Positions 41,770 to 51,091 of a stretch of DNA of 64,000 nucleotides are shown here, one piece after another. The notes under the pieces are model-generated. The model saw only the letters and a program-made list of their open reading frames with translations. It made no database searches and was not told where the DNA came from. The stretch comes from Prosthecomicrobium sp. N25 (lineage in GTDB: Bacteria > Pseudomonadota > Alphaproteobacteria > Rhizobiales > Ancalomicrobiaceae). Position numbers and translations under genes: made by a program. Each line of letters opens with the position of its first letter. Within the stretch, counting starts at the first letter, position 1. The stretch is from positions 469,418 through 533,417 of the forward strand of contig NZ_JBBCAT010000001.1 of the NCBI RefSeq assembly GCF_037203705.1, written 5' to 3'.

Positions 41770-41804
41770 GAGGGGGCGCCCGTTCCGTAGGGTGGCGCCC
41801 CCTC
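41770..41804 (-). repeat. Strong hairpin between coxL and coxD
   Basis: GAGGGGGCGCC (41770-41780) and GGCGCCCCCTC (41794-41804) form a perfect 11-bp stem with a 13-base loop, immediately after the coxL stop on the minus strand. There is no T-run. It probably protects the upstream coxMSL mRNA end or slows polymerase before coxDEFG, a role inferred from position. Confidence 0.5.
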
Positions 41805-41808
41805 CTGG

Positions 41809-44229
41809 TCAGCCGTGCAGGCCGAGTCTCCTGGCCGCCTCCCAGATCCGCCAGGCGTCGTGCGGCATCTGGATGTGCGTCGAGCCCAGGAACCCGAAGG
41901 CGTCGTTGACCGCGTTGGAGAAACACGGCACGCCGCCGACGTTCGGGCTCTCGCCCACGCCCTTGGCCCCGATCGGGTGATGCGGGGAGGGGGTGACCGT
42001 GTAGTCCGTCTCCCACTTCGGCGTCTCGACGGCGGTCGGCAGGAAGAAGTCCATGAAGGACGCCCCCATGACGTTGCCGGTCTCGTCGTACTTGATCTCC
42101 TGCCCCATCGCGATCGCGAAGGCCTCGGTCAGGCCCCCGTGCACCTGGCCCTCGATGATCATCGGGTTGATCCGGGTGCCGCAGTCGTCGAGTGCGTAGA
42201 AGCGCCGGATCTTGGCCACCCCCGTGTCGACGTCGATGTCCATTACGCAGAAATAGGCGCCGAACGGATAGGTCATGTTCGGCGGGTCGTAGTAGTTGAC
42301 CGCCTCGAGCCCCGGCTCCAGACCGGGAGGCGGGCTGTTGTAGGCCGCCCAGGCGATCTCCTTCATGGTCTTCGCGCGCTCCGGATTGCCCTTCACGCGG
42401 AAGCCGTCGATGTCCCATTCGAGGTCGTATTCGGACACCTCGAGCAGGTGCGCGGCGATCATCTGCGCCTTGTTCTTGATCTTGCGCGCCGCCATCGCGA
42501 TCGCGGCGCCGGCGACCGGGGTCGAGCGCGACCCGTAGGTGCCGAGGCCGTAGGGCGCCGTATCCGTGTTGCCCTCCTCGATCATGATGTCGTCGGCCGG
42601 AATGCCGAGCTCCGTGGCGATGATCTGCGCCCAGGTCGTCTCGTGGCCCTGCCCCTGGGACTTCGATCCCATGCGGGCGATGATCGAGCCGGTCGGATGG
42701 ATGCGGATCTCGGCCGAATCGAACATGGCGACGCCGAGGATGTCGCAGTTCTTCGAGGGACCGGCGCCGACGATCTCGGTGAAGAAGGTCACGCCGATGC
42801 CCATGATCTCGCGCGTCTCGCCGCGTCTGAAGGCGTCCTGCCTGGCCTTCTGCTCAGCGCGCAACTCGCGATAGCCGATGGCGTCCATCGCCTTCTGCAT
42901 GGCGAGGTGGTAGTCGCCCGAGTCGTATTCCCAGCCGAGCGCCGACTGGTAGGGGAACTGCTCGCGGCGGATGAAATTCTTCATCCGCAGGTCGGCCGGG
43001 TCCATGCCCAGCTTCTGCGCGAGGATGTCCATCCCCCGCTCGATGCAGTAGGCCGCCTCCGTGACCCGGAAGGAGCAGCGGTAGGCGACGCCGCCCGGCG
43101 CCTTGTTGGTGTAGACGCCGTCCACGGCGAGGTGGGCGACCGGGAAGTCGTACGACCCCGTGACGATGTTCATGAAACCGGCCGGCCACTTCGACGGGTC
43201 GGCGCAGGCGTCGAAGGCGCCGTGGTCGGCGAGCACGTGGACGCGCAGGCCCGTGACCTTGCCGTCCTTCGTGGCCGCGATCTCGGCGGTCATATGGTAG
43301 TCGCGGGCGAAGGACGTGGTGGAGAGGTTCTCCATCCGGTCCTCGACCCACTTCACCGGCAGGCCCGTGACGATCGAGGCGACGATCGCGCAGATGTAGC
43401 CCGAATAGGCCCCGACCTTGTTGCCGAAGCCGCCGCCGATGTCCGGCGCGATCACGTGGATCTTGTGCTCCGGGATCTTGGAGAGCAGCGACGCGACCGT
43501 GCGGATGACGTGCGGCGCCTGGAACGTGCCGTAGACCGTGAGTTCGCCCTTGATCTTGTCGAAGCTCGCCAGCGCCTGGCAGGTCTCCAGCGGCGAGGGA
43601 TGGGTCCGATGGTAGGAGATCATCTCCTTCACGGTGACCTCGGCCGTGTTGAAGGCCTCGTCGGTCGCCGCCTTGTCGCCGATCGTCCACTCGAAGATGT
43701 GGTTGTGGTGCTTTCGCGGGCCGTGCGCGCCGACCGTCTTGCCGTCCAGGTCCGGCCGGAGGACCGGCGCGTCGGGCGCCATCGACCGGAACGGATCGAC
43801 CACGACGGGCTGCTCCTCGTACTCGACTTCGACAAGCTGGATCGCGTCGTCCGTGATGTAGCGGTTCTCCGCCACCACGAAGGCGATCTCCTGGTTCTGG
43901 AACGACACCAGGCCGTCGGCGAGCACCGCCTGCACGTCGCCGGCGAGCGTCGGCATCCAGTGGAGGCCGAGGGGCTTCAGCTCCTCCGCGGTGATGACCG
44001 CGAGGACGCCCGGCAGGGCGAGCGCCTTGGAGGCGTCGATCCGCTTGATCTTCGCGTGGGCGTACTGGGAGCGCACGAAGTCGCCGTGCAGCATGCCGGG
44101 CAGCTTGATGTCGTCGACATACTGGCCCTTGCCCTGCGTGAAGCGGATGTCCTCGACCCGCTTCCGCTTGCAACCCATGCCTTCGAGGCGGGCCTCGCGC
44201 TGCTCGCGCGTCAGCGTCAAGTCGTTCAT
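41809..44229 (-). CDS. coxL: Form I aerobic carbon-monoxide dehydrogenase, large (molybdenum) subunit
   Basis: This 806-residue catalytic subunit carries the molybdopterin cytosine dinucleotide and the Mo/Cu centre that oxidises CO to CO2. The active-site loop AYRCSFR (382-388) with the copper-binding cysteine (Cys385) is diagnostic of form I, bona fide CO dehydrogenase; form II enzymes have AYRGAGR. Other conserved blocks are [20 protein letters not shown]-equivalent [27 protein letters not shown] and, near the end, GAKGVGESP with the catalytic glutamate. Length matches the Oligotropha enzyme (about 809). Its ATG overlaps the coxS stop (ATGA). Confidence 0.97.
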   Translation of the reverse strand: MNDLTLTREQREARLEGMGCKRKRVEDIRFTQGKGQYVDDIKLPGMLHGDFVRSQYAHAKIKRIDASKALALPGVLAVITAEELKPLGLHWMPTLAGDVQAVLADGLVSFQNQEIAFVVAENRYITDDAIQLVEVEYEEQPVVVDPFRSMAPDAPVLRPDLDGKTVGAHGPRKHHNHIFEWTIGDKAATDEAFNTAEVTVKEMISYHRTHPSPLETCQALASFDKIKGELTVYGTFQAPHVIRTVASLLSKIPEHKIHVIAPDIGGGFGNKVGAYSGYICAIVASIVTGLPVKWVEDRMENLSTTSFARDYHMTAEIAATKDGKVTGLRVHVLADHGAFDACADPSKWPAGFMNIVTGSYDFPVAHLAVDGVYTNKAPGGVAYRCSFRVTEAAYCIERGMDILAQKLGMDPADLRMKNFIRREQFPYQSALGWEYDSGDYHLAMQKAMDAIGYRELRAEQKARQDAFRRGETREIMGIGVTFFTEIVGAGPSKNCDILGVAMFDSAEIRIHPTGSIIARMGSKSQGQGHETTWAQIIATELGIPADDIMIEEGNTDTAPYGLGTYGSRSTPVAGAAIAMAARKIKNKAQMIAAHLLEVSEYDLEWDIDGFRVKGNPERAKTMKEIAWAAYNSPPPGLEPGLEAVNYYDPPNMTYPFGAYFCVMDIDVDTGVAKIRRFYALDDCGTRINPMIIEGQVHGGLTEAFAIAMGQEIKYDETGNVMGASFMDFFLPTAVETPKWETDYTVTPSPHHPIGAKGVGESPNVGGVPCFSNAVNDAFGFLGSTHIQMPHDAWRIWEAARRLGLHG

Positions 44230-44735
44230 TCCGCGGCCTCCTGGAAGGTGCGGCCGGCGAGCTTCGCGGCCGCGTATTGGATCGCCTTGACGATGTTCTG
44301 GTAGCCCGTGCAGCGGCAGAGGTTGCCGGCGATGCCCGCGCGGATCTCCTCCTCGGTCGGGTCCGGGTTCTCGGAGAGCAGCACCTTGGCGCGCATCAGC
44401 ATGCCCGGCGTGCAGAAGCCGCACTGGAGCCCGTGGCACTGCCGGAAGCCCTCCTGCAGCGCGTGAAGCGTGCCGTCCGGATGGGCGAGGCCCTCGACCG
44501 TGTTGACCGCCGTGCCGCCGGCCTGCAGGGCGAACATCGTGCAGGACTTCACCGACTGGCCGTCGATCTCGACCGTGCAGGCGCCGCAATGGCTGGTCTC
44601 GCAGCCGATGTGGGTGCCGGTCAGGTTCAGCTCCTCGCGGAGGAAGTGGACCAGCAGCGTCCGCGGCTCCACGAAGCGCTGCACCTTCTTGCCGTTGACC
44701 GTGAGGCTCACGGCGACGTTCTCGATCTCGCTCAT
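44226..44735 (-). CDS. coxS: Carbon-monoxide dehydrogenase small (iron-sulfur) subunit
   Basis: This 169-residue subunit carries two [2Fe-2S] clusters that pass electrons from the molybdenum site to FAD. The plant-ferredoxin-type cluster uses [10 protein letters not shown] plus SCTMF (Cys45, Cys50, Cys53, Cys65). The C-terminal cluster uses QCGFCTPGM and NLCRCTGY (Cys105, Cys108, Cys140, Cys142). All eight ligands are present. The gene starts 3 bases before the coxM stop position (ATG at 44735, coxM ends at 44738) and overlaps coxL by 4 bases, so M, S and L are tightly coupled. Confidence 0.97.
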   Translation of the reverse strand: MSEIENVAVSLTVNGKKVQRFVEPRTLLVHFLREELNLTGTHIGCETSHCGACTVEIDGQSVKSCTMFALQAGGTAVNTVEGLAHPDGTLHALQEGFRQCHGLQCGFCTPGMLMRAKVLLSENPDPTEEEIRAGIAGNLCRCTGYQNIVKAIQYAAAKLAGRTFQEAAE

Positions 44736-44737
44736 CG

Positions 44738-45607
44738 TCAGGCTCCCTTGGCGCGGCTCGCCGCCGTCTTCAGCGCACGCGCGACCATCACGCCGGCCAT
44801 CTCGCGGCGATAGTCGGCCGTGCCGCGGCCGTCGGTGGCCGGGTCCGTGATGGCCTTGGCGGCCGCCGCCGCGGCCTTGACGGCCTCGGCGTCGAGGGCG
44901 GTGCCGATCACCAGGCGGGCCGCCTCTTCGGCCAGGAGCGGGGTCGGCGCCACGTTGGTCAGCGCGATCGAGCAGGTCGCCACCCGGCCGCCGCTCGTCG
45001 TCAGCACCACGGCCGCGGCCGCGGTCGCGTAGTCCCCGACCTTCCGCTTCAGCTTCTCGTACGCGAAGCCGTGGCCGGCCGGCGGCACCGGGATGCGCAC
45101 GGCGGTCAGGATCTCGCCCGGTTCCAGCGCTGTGAAATAGGCGCCCTGGTAGAAGTCGCGGGCCGCCACCGTCCGCTCGCCGGCCGGGCCGGCGAGCACA
45201 TAGTCGGCCCCGAGGCACTGCATCAGGGCCGGCATGTCGTTGCCCGGATCCCCGTTGGCGCAATTGCCGCCGACCGTGCCCCTGGTGCGGATCTGCGGGT
45301 CCGCGATCAGGAGCGAGGTCTCCCTGAGGATCGGCAGGCGGGCCGCCAGCAGGTCGGATCGGATCACGTCGGCCTGCGTGGTGGTGGCGCCGATCGTGAT
45401 CGTGGCGCCGTCGTCGCGGATGCCGCGGAGCTCGGCGAGCCCGCCGAGGTCGACCAGATGCTCCGGCGTCGCCATCCGGAGCTTCATCATGGGGATCAGG
45501 CTGTGGCCGCCGGCGAGCGCCCGCGCTTCCTCGCCGAGGCCGGCGAGCAGCCCCACGGCCTCCGCCACGCTCGACGGCCTATGATAGGTGAACTGTCCGG
45601 GGATCAC
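44738..45607 (-). CDS. coxM: Carbon-monoxide dehydrogenase medium (FAD) subunit
   Basis: This 289-residue FAD-binding subunit hands electrons from CO oxidation to the respiratory quinone pool. It has the two FAD-binding motifs of the family, [10 protein letters not shown] (31-39) and [14 protein letters not shown] (111-124), plus [20 protein letters not shown]. The start is a GTG with a near-perfect AAGGAGGAG ribosome site 5 bases away. It is the first structural gene of the cox cluster. The 237 bases upstream contain nested palindromes that may bind CoxC. Confidence 0.95.
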   Translation of the reverse strand: MIPGQFTYHRPSSVAEAVGLLAGLGEEARALAGGHSLIPMMKLRMATPEHLVDLGGLAELRGIRDDGATITIGATTTQADVIRSDLLAARLPILRETSLLIADPQIRTRGTVGGNCANGDPGNDMPALMQCLGADYVLAGPAGERTVAARDFYQGAYFTALEPGEILTAVRIPVPPAGHGFAYEKLKRKVGDYATAAAAVVLTTSGGRVATCSIALTNVAPTPLLAEEAARLVIGTALDAEAVKAAAAAAKAITDPATDGRGTADYRREMAGVMVARALKTAASRAKGA

Positions 45608-45746
45608 CGCGCTCCTCCTTGGCTTCGATCCGGCGCGGGCTCCCGGCCTGCGCATCTAAATCGTTTCAAGGGTGGCCGACGACCCGCCGGTCCGGCAATC
45701 CGGGATGCACGACCGGCCGGAAAGGTTCACGGACGGGGCTGCGCCT

Positions 45747-45804
45747 GCACGAAATGCGACAGTATGACTGTCGCTCTTCCTGCGGGATTGCCCGCATTTC
45801 GTGC
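45747..45804. promoter_or_regulatory. Nested palindromes in the coxC-coxM intergenic region
   Basis: GCACGAAATGCG (45747-45758) recurs as its exact reverse complement CGCATTTCGTGC (45793-45804). Between and overlapping the first arm lies GCGACAGT-ATG-ACTGTCGC (45756-45774), an 8-bp perfect palindrome with a 3-base spacer. Position, 140-200 bases before coxM, suggests a regulator-binding region for the cox operon or a hairpin ending coxC transcription. No T-run supports the latter. Confidence 0.55.
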
Positions 45805-45844
45805 GGCCCTGCGCGGGCGGGACCGCGAGGGGCGGAAGATCCCC

Positions 45845-47026
45845 TCAGGAAGCCGCGACGAGCCGGCTCTGCAACTGGGTCTTGAGCCAGCGGGTCCGGG
45901 ACCGCGCGACGGGGACACGGTAGGGCACGCGGGTCGCGAGGGACGCCTCGCCGGCGTCTCCGGAGCGTCGCAGGGTGGCGATTCGGTCGAGATGGACGAT
46001 ATGGCTGCGGTGAACCCGGGCGAACACGGCCGGATCGAGCCGGGCTTCCACCTCCGAGATGGTCAGCGGGCAGAACCACACCTCCTCGCCGTCGAAGAGC
46101 TGCGTGTAGTGGGCCTGGGCCTGGACGGCCACGAGGCGCGCGGTGTCGAGGCTGCGCTTCAGCCCCTCGCGCTCGACCGGCAGGGCCGCCGGGTAGCGCA
46201 GCGGTTGGGGCGCCGCGGCGGGGTCGGGCGCCGCGACCGGCTCGGCGGTGGTCTGGACCGCACCCGAGGGGGCGATCGCTTCGGGCTCCTCCGCGGGCGC
46301 CGTCCCGGCCGGCGCCGCTTCCGGCGGCATCGGGACGAGCGTCAGCAGGAACAGGCCGGACACCAGGAAGGCGACCACCGAGACGACGATCGCCAGGAGC
46401 CCGGGCGACAGCGCCGGCTGGCCGTCCGGCGCCGCCAGCTCGTGCATGTGGAAGGCGGTCCCGCTCATCGCCGTGTAGTGCATCGCCGAGATGCCGAAGG
46501 CGAGCAGGGCCGCGGAGCCGGGGACGGAGCGCGGCGCGCCGTCGCCGAAGCAGAGCCACAGCGCCATCCCGGCGGCCCCGACCCCGATGGCGGCGCTCGC
46601 GGCCGTCAGGGCCGCGTCGTGCGTCATGTGCATGCGGCTGTGCAGCGCCACCATCCCGAGATAGTGCATCGCCAGGATGCCGGCGCCCATGAAAAGGCCC
46701 GCGAGCAGGATCCGGTTCCGGCTCGGAGCCGCGGAGCCGACCACGAAGACCGCGACCCCGACGACCAGCACGCAGACCAGGAACGACAGGAGCGTCGGCA
46801 GGACCAGGTAGTCCGCTGCGTAGGGCAGGCCCACCGCCAGCATGCCGACGAAATGCATCGTCCAGATCGCGAGCGCGAGCGAGAAGGCCGAGGAGGCGAT
46901 CAGCCGCCGGTGGCGGATCCCGCGCGCTTCCCCGATCTGGCGCGCCAGGTGGAGGCCCACATAGCTGCCCTGGAAGGCCATGAACAGGGACAGGGCGACC
47001 AGTGAGGCGTCGAGCTCGACGGTCAT
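45845..47026 (-). CDS. coxC: CoxC-type regulator: MHYT membrane sensor fused to a LytTR DNA-binding domain
   Basis: This 393-residue regulator has an N-terminal seven-helix MHYT domain (1-240) with the expected paired motifs WTMHFVGM, AMHYLGM and AMHYTAM, whose His/Met residues may bind copper or a diatomic gas. After a Pro/Ala linker, a C-terminal LytTR DNA-binding domain follows (about 285-385: QAQAHYTQLFDGEEVWFCPLTISEVEARLDPAVFARVHRSHIVHLDRI). This architecture is the CoxC/CoxH type of carboxydotroph cox clusters. The ATG at 47026 has GGAGG at ideal distance; an ATG at 47041 would overlap that site. It lies upstream of coxM on the same strand and is the likely CO-responsive regulator. Confidence 0.9.
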   Translation of the reverse strand: MTVELDASLVALSLFMAFQGSYVGLHLARQIGEARGIRHRRLIASSAFSLALAIWTMHFVGMLAVGLPYAADYLVLPTLLSFLVCVLVVGVAVFVVGSAAPSRNRILLAGLFMGAGILAMHYLGMVALHSRMHMTHDAALTAASAAIGVGAAGMALWLCFGDGAPRSVPGSAALLAFGISAMHYTAMSGTAFHMHELAAPDGQPALSPGLLAIVVSVVAFLVSGLFLLTLVPMPPEAAPAGTAPAEEPEAIAPSGAVQTTAEPVAAPDPAAAPQPLRYPAALPVEREGLKRSLDTARLVAVQAQAHYTQLFDGEEVWFCPLTISEVEARLDPAVFARVHRSHIVHLDRIATLRRSGDAGEASLATRVPYRVPVARSRTRWLKTQLQSRLVAAS

Positions 47027-47192
47027 TCGGATCCTCCGCATGCGGCCGCCTTGTCGCCGGCTCTGTTTTCCCGACTACGCGGCATGCGGGCCCGGGCGTC
47101 AAGGGGACCGCGGTGGTCGAGGCCGGGCAGGACCGTCCGACCGCGACCGGGCCCCGCGGCCCGGCGGGGCCGCGACCGGCCGGACCCGGACC

Positions 47193-49535
47193 TCAGTCGA
47201 TCCGACGCCCGGGCGTCGCCCGGTTCACGGCGCCGACGATCCCGTCAGCGTCGATCCCGAAATGGGCGTGGAGATCGGCGATCGTGCCCGTCTGGCCGAA
47301 ATGCTCGACGCCGAGCGAGGAGACGGCCTGTCCGTGGACCGAGCCGAGCCAGCCCAGGGTCAACGGGTGTCCGTCGGTCACGGTCACGATCCGGCAGTGG
47401 CGCGGCAGCGGAGCGAGGAGACGTTCGACATGCGACCCGCCGCGCCCGCCCGATGCCGTCCAGCCCGCGTTGAGACGGTCGGCGGACGTGACGGCGAGGA
47501 CGCCGACGTCCCGGCGGCCCTGGCCGATGCGGCCGGCGGCCTCGATCGCCTGCGGGGCGACGGCCCCCTGGTAGGCCAGCACCACCTCGGCGTTCGGGCC
47601 GGGCGGGCGGAGCCAGTAGGCGCCCTGGATGACGTCCTCCACGAAGGCCGGATCGTCGCGCCAGCCGATCTGCGCGACGGGTCGCGTCGAGAGCCGGAGG
47701 TAGATCGAGCCGCCCGCCTCGTCCCGGAGCCAGCCGTCGGAGGAGGGACGCTTGTCGCCCTCGCGCTGGAGGTAGTCGAAGCTCCAGCGCAGGATCGCCG
47801 CGAGCTCGTCGGCATAGGCCGGCTCGAAGCTCGCGAGCCCGTCCTGGCTGATCCCGATCAGCGGCGAGCCGATCGACTGGTGGGCCCCGCCTTCGGGCGC
47901 GAGCGTAACGCCCGAGGGCGTGCCCACGATGATGAAGCGGGCATCCATGTAGCAGGCGTAGTTCAGCGCATCGAGCCCGCGCGCCACGAAGGGGTCGTAG
48001 ACGGTGCCAATGGGGAAGAGTCGCTCGCCGAACAGGCTGTGCGACAGGCCCGCCGCGCCCAGCAGCAGGAACAGGTTCATCTCCGCGATGCCGAGCTCGA
48101 TATGCTGGCCCGTCGGCGCGAAGGCCCATTTCTGCGTGGAGGGAATGCGCTCGTCCCGGAAGGTGTCGCCGCGCGCGGCCCGCGCGAACAGCCCGCGCCG
48201 GTTGGCCCAGGCGGACAGGCCGGTCGACACCGTGACGTCGGGGGCGGTGGTCACGATCCGGTCGGCGGCGGGCCCGCCGGTGCGGCCGATCTCGTCCAGG
48301 ATCTTGCCGAAGGCGACCTGGGTGGAGATCACCTTGTCGTCTAGCCGGACGGGCGCGGGCGGCGCGATCCGCGCGGAGCGGAAACGACGCGTGCCGCGGG
48401 CGAAGAAGGCCGCTTCCCGCGCCGCAGGCATCGTCGTTCCGGGCCGCCGCATGGCGCAGTCGGGCTCCCATTCGCGCCCCGCCGGGACGCCCATCTGGGA
48501 CTGGAAGCCGGCGAACTGGGCCTGGTTCATCAGGCCCGAGTGGTTGTCCTTGTGGCCGGCGAGCGGCGTGCCCCAGCCCTTGATCGTGTAGGCGAGGAAC
48601 ACGGTCGGCCGGTCGTGCTCCACCGAGCGGAAGACGCGGCCGAGCGTCTCCGTGCAATGCCCGCCGAGGTTGGCCATCAGTTCGGCGAGCTCGTCGTCGC
48701 TGCGCCTGTCGAGGAGGGCCGTCACGTCGCCCTGGTCGCCGAGGTCTTCCAGGAGCCGCCGCCGCCAGGCGCCGCCGCCCTGGAAGGTCAGGGCCGAATA
48801 GAGCTGGTTCGGGCAGTCCTCGATCCAGCCCCGCAGCCTTGCGCCGCCGGGCTCCGCGAAGGCCGCCTCCTGAAGCGCGCCGTGGCGGATGATCCTCACG
48901 TCCCAGTCGAAGGCCCGGAAGATCGCCTCGATGCGCCGCCAGAGCCCCTCGTGGACCACCCCGTCCAGCGACTGCCTGTTGTAGTCGATGATCCACCAGA
49001 CGTCCCTGAGGTCGTGCTTCCATCCCTCCTGGAGGCACTCGTAGATGTTGCCCTCGTCGAGCTCGGCATCGCCGACGAGGGCCACCATGCGGCCCCGTTT
49101 TGCGGCCCCGCCCCAGCCCTTCGCCTCGATATAGTCCTGCACGATCGAGGCGAAGGAGGTGACCGCGACCCCGAGCCCCACCGAACCGGTGGAGAAGTCC
49201 ACATCGTCGGCGTCCTTGGTGCGGGACGGATAGGACTGCGCCCCGCCGTAGCCGCGGAAATTCTCGAGCTTCTCCCGGGTCTGGTTGCCCATGACGTACT
49301 GGATGGCATGGAACACCGGCCCGGCGTGCGGCTTGACCGCCACCCGGTCCTCGGGCCGCAGGACGTCGAAGTAGAGGGACGTCATGAGCGACACCATCGA
49401 GGCCGAACTGGCCTGGTGCCCGCCGACCTTCACGTCGCCCTCGCTCTTCGGGCGCAGGTTGTTGGCGTTGTGGATCGTCCAGCAGGCCGTCCACAGAACC
49501 TGGCGCTCGAGATCCTTCAGAACGTCGTCTTGCAT
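47193..49535 (-). CDS. Transketolase / AceE-like thiamine-diphosphate enzyme
   Basis: This 780-residue ThDP-dependent protein resembles the homodimeric pyruvate dehydrogenase E1 (AceE) but is about 100 residues shorter. The N-terminal transketolase-like domain has GHQASSASMVSLMTSLYFDVL, PGPVFHAIQY-like AGPVFHAIQYVMGNQTREKLENFRGYGGAQSYPS, and the ThDP/Mg motif GDAELDEGNIYECLQEG...DYNRQSLDG. The pyrimidine domain has GQHIELGIAEMNLFLLLGAAGLS, with the catalytic glutamate, and PEGGAHQSIGSP. The C-terminal domain ends GVEHFGQTGTIADLHAHFGID. No E2 or E3 gene is nearby, so whether it acts as a 2-oxoacid dehydrogenase E1 or as a transketolase is open. It lies upstream of the cox genes on the same strand. 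Confidence 0.85.
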   Translation of the reverse strand: MQDDVLKDLERQVLWTACWTIHNANNLRPKSEGDVKVGGHQASSASMVSLMTSLYFDVLRPEDRVAVKPHAGPVFHAIQYVMGNQTREKLENFRGYGGAQSYPSRTKDADDVDFSTGSVGLGVAVTSFASIVQDYIEAKGWGGAAKRGRMVALVGDAELDEGNIYECLQEGWKHDLRDVWWIIDYNRQSLDGVVHEGLWRRIEAIFRAFDWDVRIIRHGALQEAAFAEPGGARLRGWIEDCPNQLYSALTFQGGGAWRRRLLEDLGDQGDVTALLDRRSDDELAELMANLGGHCTETLGRVFRSVEHDRPTVFLAYTIKGWGTPLAGHKDNHSGLMNQAQFAGFQSQMGVPAGREWEPDCAMRRPGTTMPAAREAAFFARGTRRFRSARIAPPAPVRLDDKVISTQVAFGKILDEIGRTGGPAADRIVTTAPDVTVSTGLSAWANRRGLFARAARGDTFRDERIPSTQKWAFAPTGQHIELGIAEMNLFLLLGAAGLSHSLFGERLFPIGTVYDPFVARGLDALNYACYMDARFIIVGTPSGVTLAPEGGAHQSIGSPLIGISQDGLASFEPAYADELAAILRWSFDYLQREGDKRPSSDGWLRDEAGGSIYLRLSTRPVAQIGWRDDPAFVEDVIQGAYWLRPPGPNAEVVLAYQGAVAPQAIEAAGRIGQGRRDVGVLAVTSADRLNAGWTASGGRGGSHVERLLAPLPRHCRIVTVTDGHPLTLGWLGSVHGQAVSSLGVEHFGQTGTIADLHAHFGIDADGIVGAVNRATPGRRID

Positions 49536-50016
49536 AGGTCACACAGCCTGTCGGGCGCCGCCATCGCATGCGGGATGTTTTGCACGAGTGGTGTCCCGGA
49601 GCCTGTCACTGGAGCCGGGTAGCGAGCCGCCGGGTACGATGGAGGCGATCCGGCCCTCAGCAGCCTGCATCATGTCCGCCCGACGCTCCCTTGTCATGCC
49701 GGCTTCTGGGCCGGGCAGGACGTTCTGCCAGGAGGGTCCGGATCGACGCAGGGCGCCGAGGCCGGCGGACACACCGCGACGGAACGGGTGGGAGCGAACC
49801 GCGGGCAAAAATCATGCTTTAGTTCTGGATAGTGCCATGATTTTTTGAAGGATGATGACGCGGTTGAGTTGCTTGGAACGAGGCGACGAACGTCGCGCCC
49901 TGGGAGGAAGACCATCGTAGGCGCTGAGCGGATGTCTTATGCAAGAAAGAAATGGCGCACCCGGCGGGATGAAACTGGGCGCTGCTATACCATAGCAGTG
50001 TCCCGCCAAAGCCCAG
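49536..50016. other. 481-base gene-free interval
   Basis: No convincing gene is visible between the AceE-like gene and the AraC-type regulator. From about 49800 the composition becomes noticeably richer in A and T. The interval holds a 10-bp inverted repeat (49807-49845) and a 7-bp palindrome CTGCTAT-ACC-ATAGCAG (49982-49998) just after the AraC-type gene. Short open frames here lack ribosome sites and domain content. Confidence 0.5.
49807..49845. terminator. A/T-flanked inverted repeat, possible bidirectional terminator
   Basis: AAAAATCATG (49807-49816) and CATGATTTTT (49836-49845) are perfect inverted arms around a 19-base spacer, with one further T. The A-run before and T-run after would suit a terminator in both directions, but the GC content of the stem is low and the loop is large. 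An operator or a mobile-element scar are alternatives. Confidence 0.35.
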
Positions 50017-51015
50017 TCAAGCCGCGGACCGCCAGAGCCCTGGCGACGTTCCGCTCCACCGGCGAAAGGCGTGCACGAAGGAACTTGGGGTCGAATAGGC
50101 GAGCGTCGCGGAAATGTCAGCGATGCTCAGATCGCCCAACCTCAGCAGTTCTCTCGCCACCACCTGACGCACCTCGTCCCTGATCGCCTCGAATGTGGTC
50201 CCTTCAGCGCGAAGCCGTCGCCTCATGGAGCGCGGCTGCATGCCGAGCCGCTGGGCCACGTCCGCCATTCTCGCATGGCCCATCAACAGGAAGGGGCGCA
50301 GCAGATGCCGAACATGCGCAGACAAGGTAAGCGGCGTCCCATGACGAACCGAAAGAAGCCTCGCGAGGGCGAGGTCACGCTGCGCCTTGTTGGCTGCCGG
50401 CAGCGGGAAGTGCAGCACCGACGCCCGTAGGAGCAAACCCGTCTGGTGCTGGCCAAAGCGGACTGGGCATCGCGCAAGTCGCATGTAGCGGGCTGGGTCG
50501 TGCGGTACCGACCTGGACAGCACGATTTCCTCAGGCGCGACCTGCCCACCGGTCAGTTCGGCAATCAGATTGCAGCCGACGGCGAGAACGAGATCGTAGA
50601 TTTGGCTCGTGACCGGTGCCGACGCGTCGTAAACGCCATACCCCAATATGATATCCCGGTCCGCTTTCATGAGATAGACCGCCCCGCCCGTCGAATTGTT
50701 GATCTGCAAGGCGGCAAAATCGCCGATCGCCTCACCCAGGGTCGCAGCATGGCGCATAACGGTACCCAGAGTGCCAAGAGTGGCCAGAGTCTGGCGCTTC
50801 CCAAGCAGAATGCCGATATCGTCGCGGCCGGTCAGGCGACACGCATTGTCGAGGACCGAAAGAAAGGCCGCATAAGGAACAAAGGCATCCTGCCTGACCT
50901 CGTCGGCTAGAACGCCAGTCCCCTCGATCACGGATGCCAAGCTGACACCATGCTCTTCCAGCATGTGTGCCAAAGGGACCAAAGAGGCTGCGCGCTGCAT
51001 CGGCATCTGCGTCAT
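50017..51015 (-). CDS. AraC-family transcriptional regulator (arabinose-binding-domain type)
   Basis: This 332-residue regulator belongs to the branch with an N-terminal Arabinose_bd domain (about 15-200: AASLVPLAHMLEEHGVSLASVIEGTGV, FLSVLDNACRLTGRDDIGILLGKRQTLATLGTLGTVMRHAATLGEAI). Its C-terminal AraC double helix-turn-helix (about 235-332) shows MADVAQRLGMQPRSMRRRLRAEGTTFEAIRDEVR and LSIADISATLAYSTPSSFVHAFRRWSGTSPGLWR. This subgroup often controls catabolic or stress genes next to it. It is divergent from the DUF1254 gene with 76 bases between starts, making that gene its likely target. Codon use is less GC-biased than in the neighbouring regions. Confidence 0.9.
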   Translation of the reverse strand: MTQMPMQRAASLVPLAHMLEEHGVSLASVIEGTGVLADEVRQDAFVPYAAFLSVLDNACRLTGRDDIGILLGKRQTLATLGTLGTVMRHAATLGEAIGDFAALQINNSTGGAVYLMKADRDIILGYGVYDASAPVTSQIYDLVLAVGCNLIAELTGGQVAPEEIVLSRSVPHDPARYMRLARCPVRFGQHQTGLLLRASVLHFPLPAANKAQRDLALARLLSVRHGTPLTLSAHVRHLLRPFLLMGHARMADVAQRLGMQPRSMRRRLRAEGTTFEAIRDEVRQVVARELLRLGDLSIADISATLAYSTPSSFVHAFRRWSGTSPGLWRSAA

Positions 51016-51091
51016 CGCTGTCCTCGAATCACAATTATCTGCGTGCGAGTCCTTCTAATATGTCAGCGGGAGCACCGGGAGGGACCTCATC

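Noticed and set aside
41815-44304. An 829-codon plus-strand open frame opposite coxL
   Set aside because: It is the antisense shadow of coxL, which is identified by catalytic motifs and cluster context. Its composition is a reflection of third-position GC in coxL.
49845-50183. A 112-codon plus-strand open frame beside the AraC-type gene
   Set aside because: It overlaps the 3' end of the AraC-type gene, is Arg/Ser-rich without recognisable domains and lacks a convincing ribosome site.
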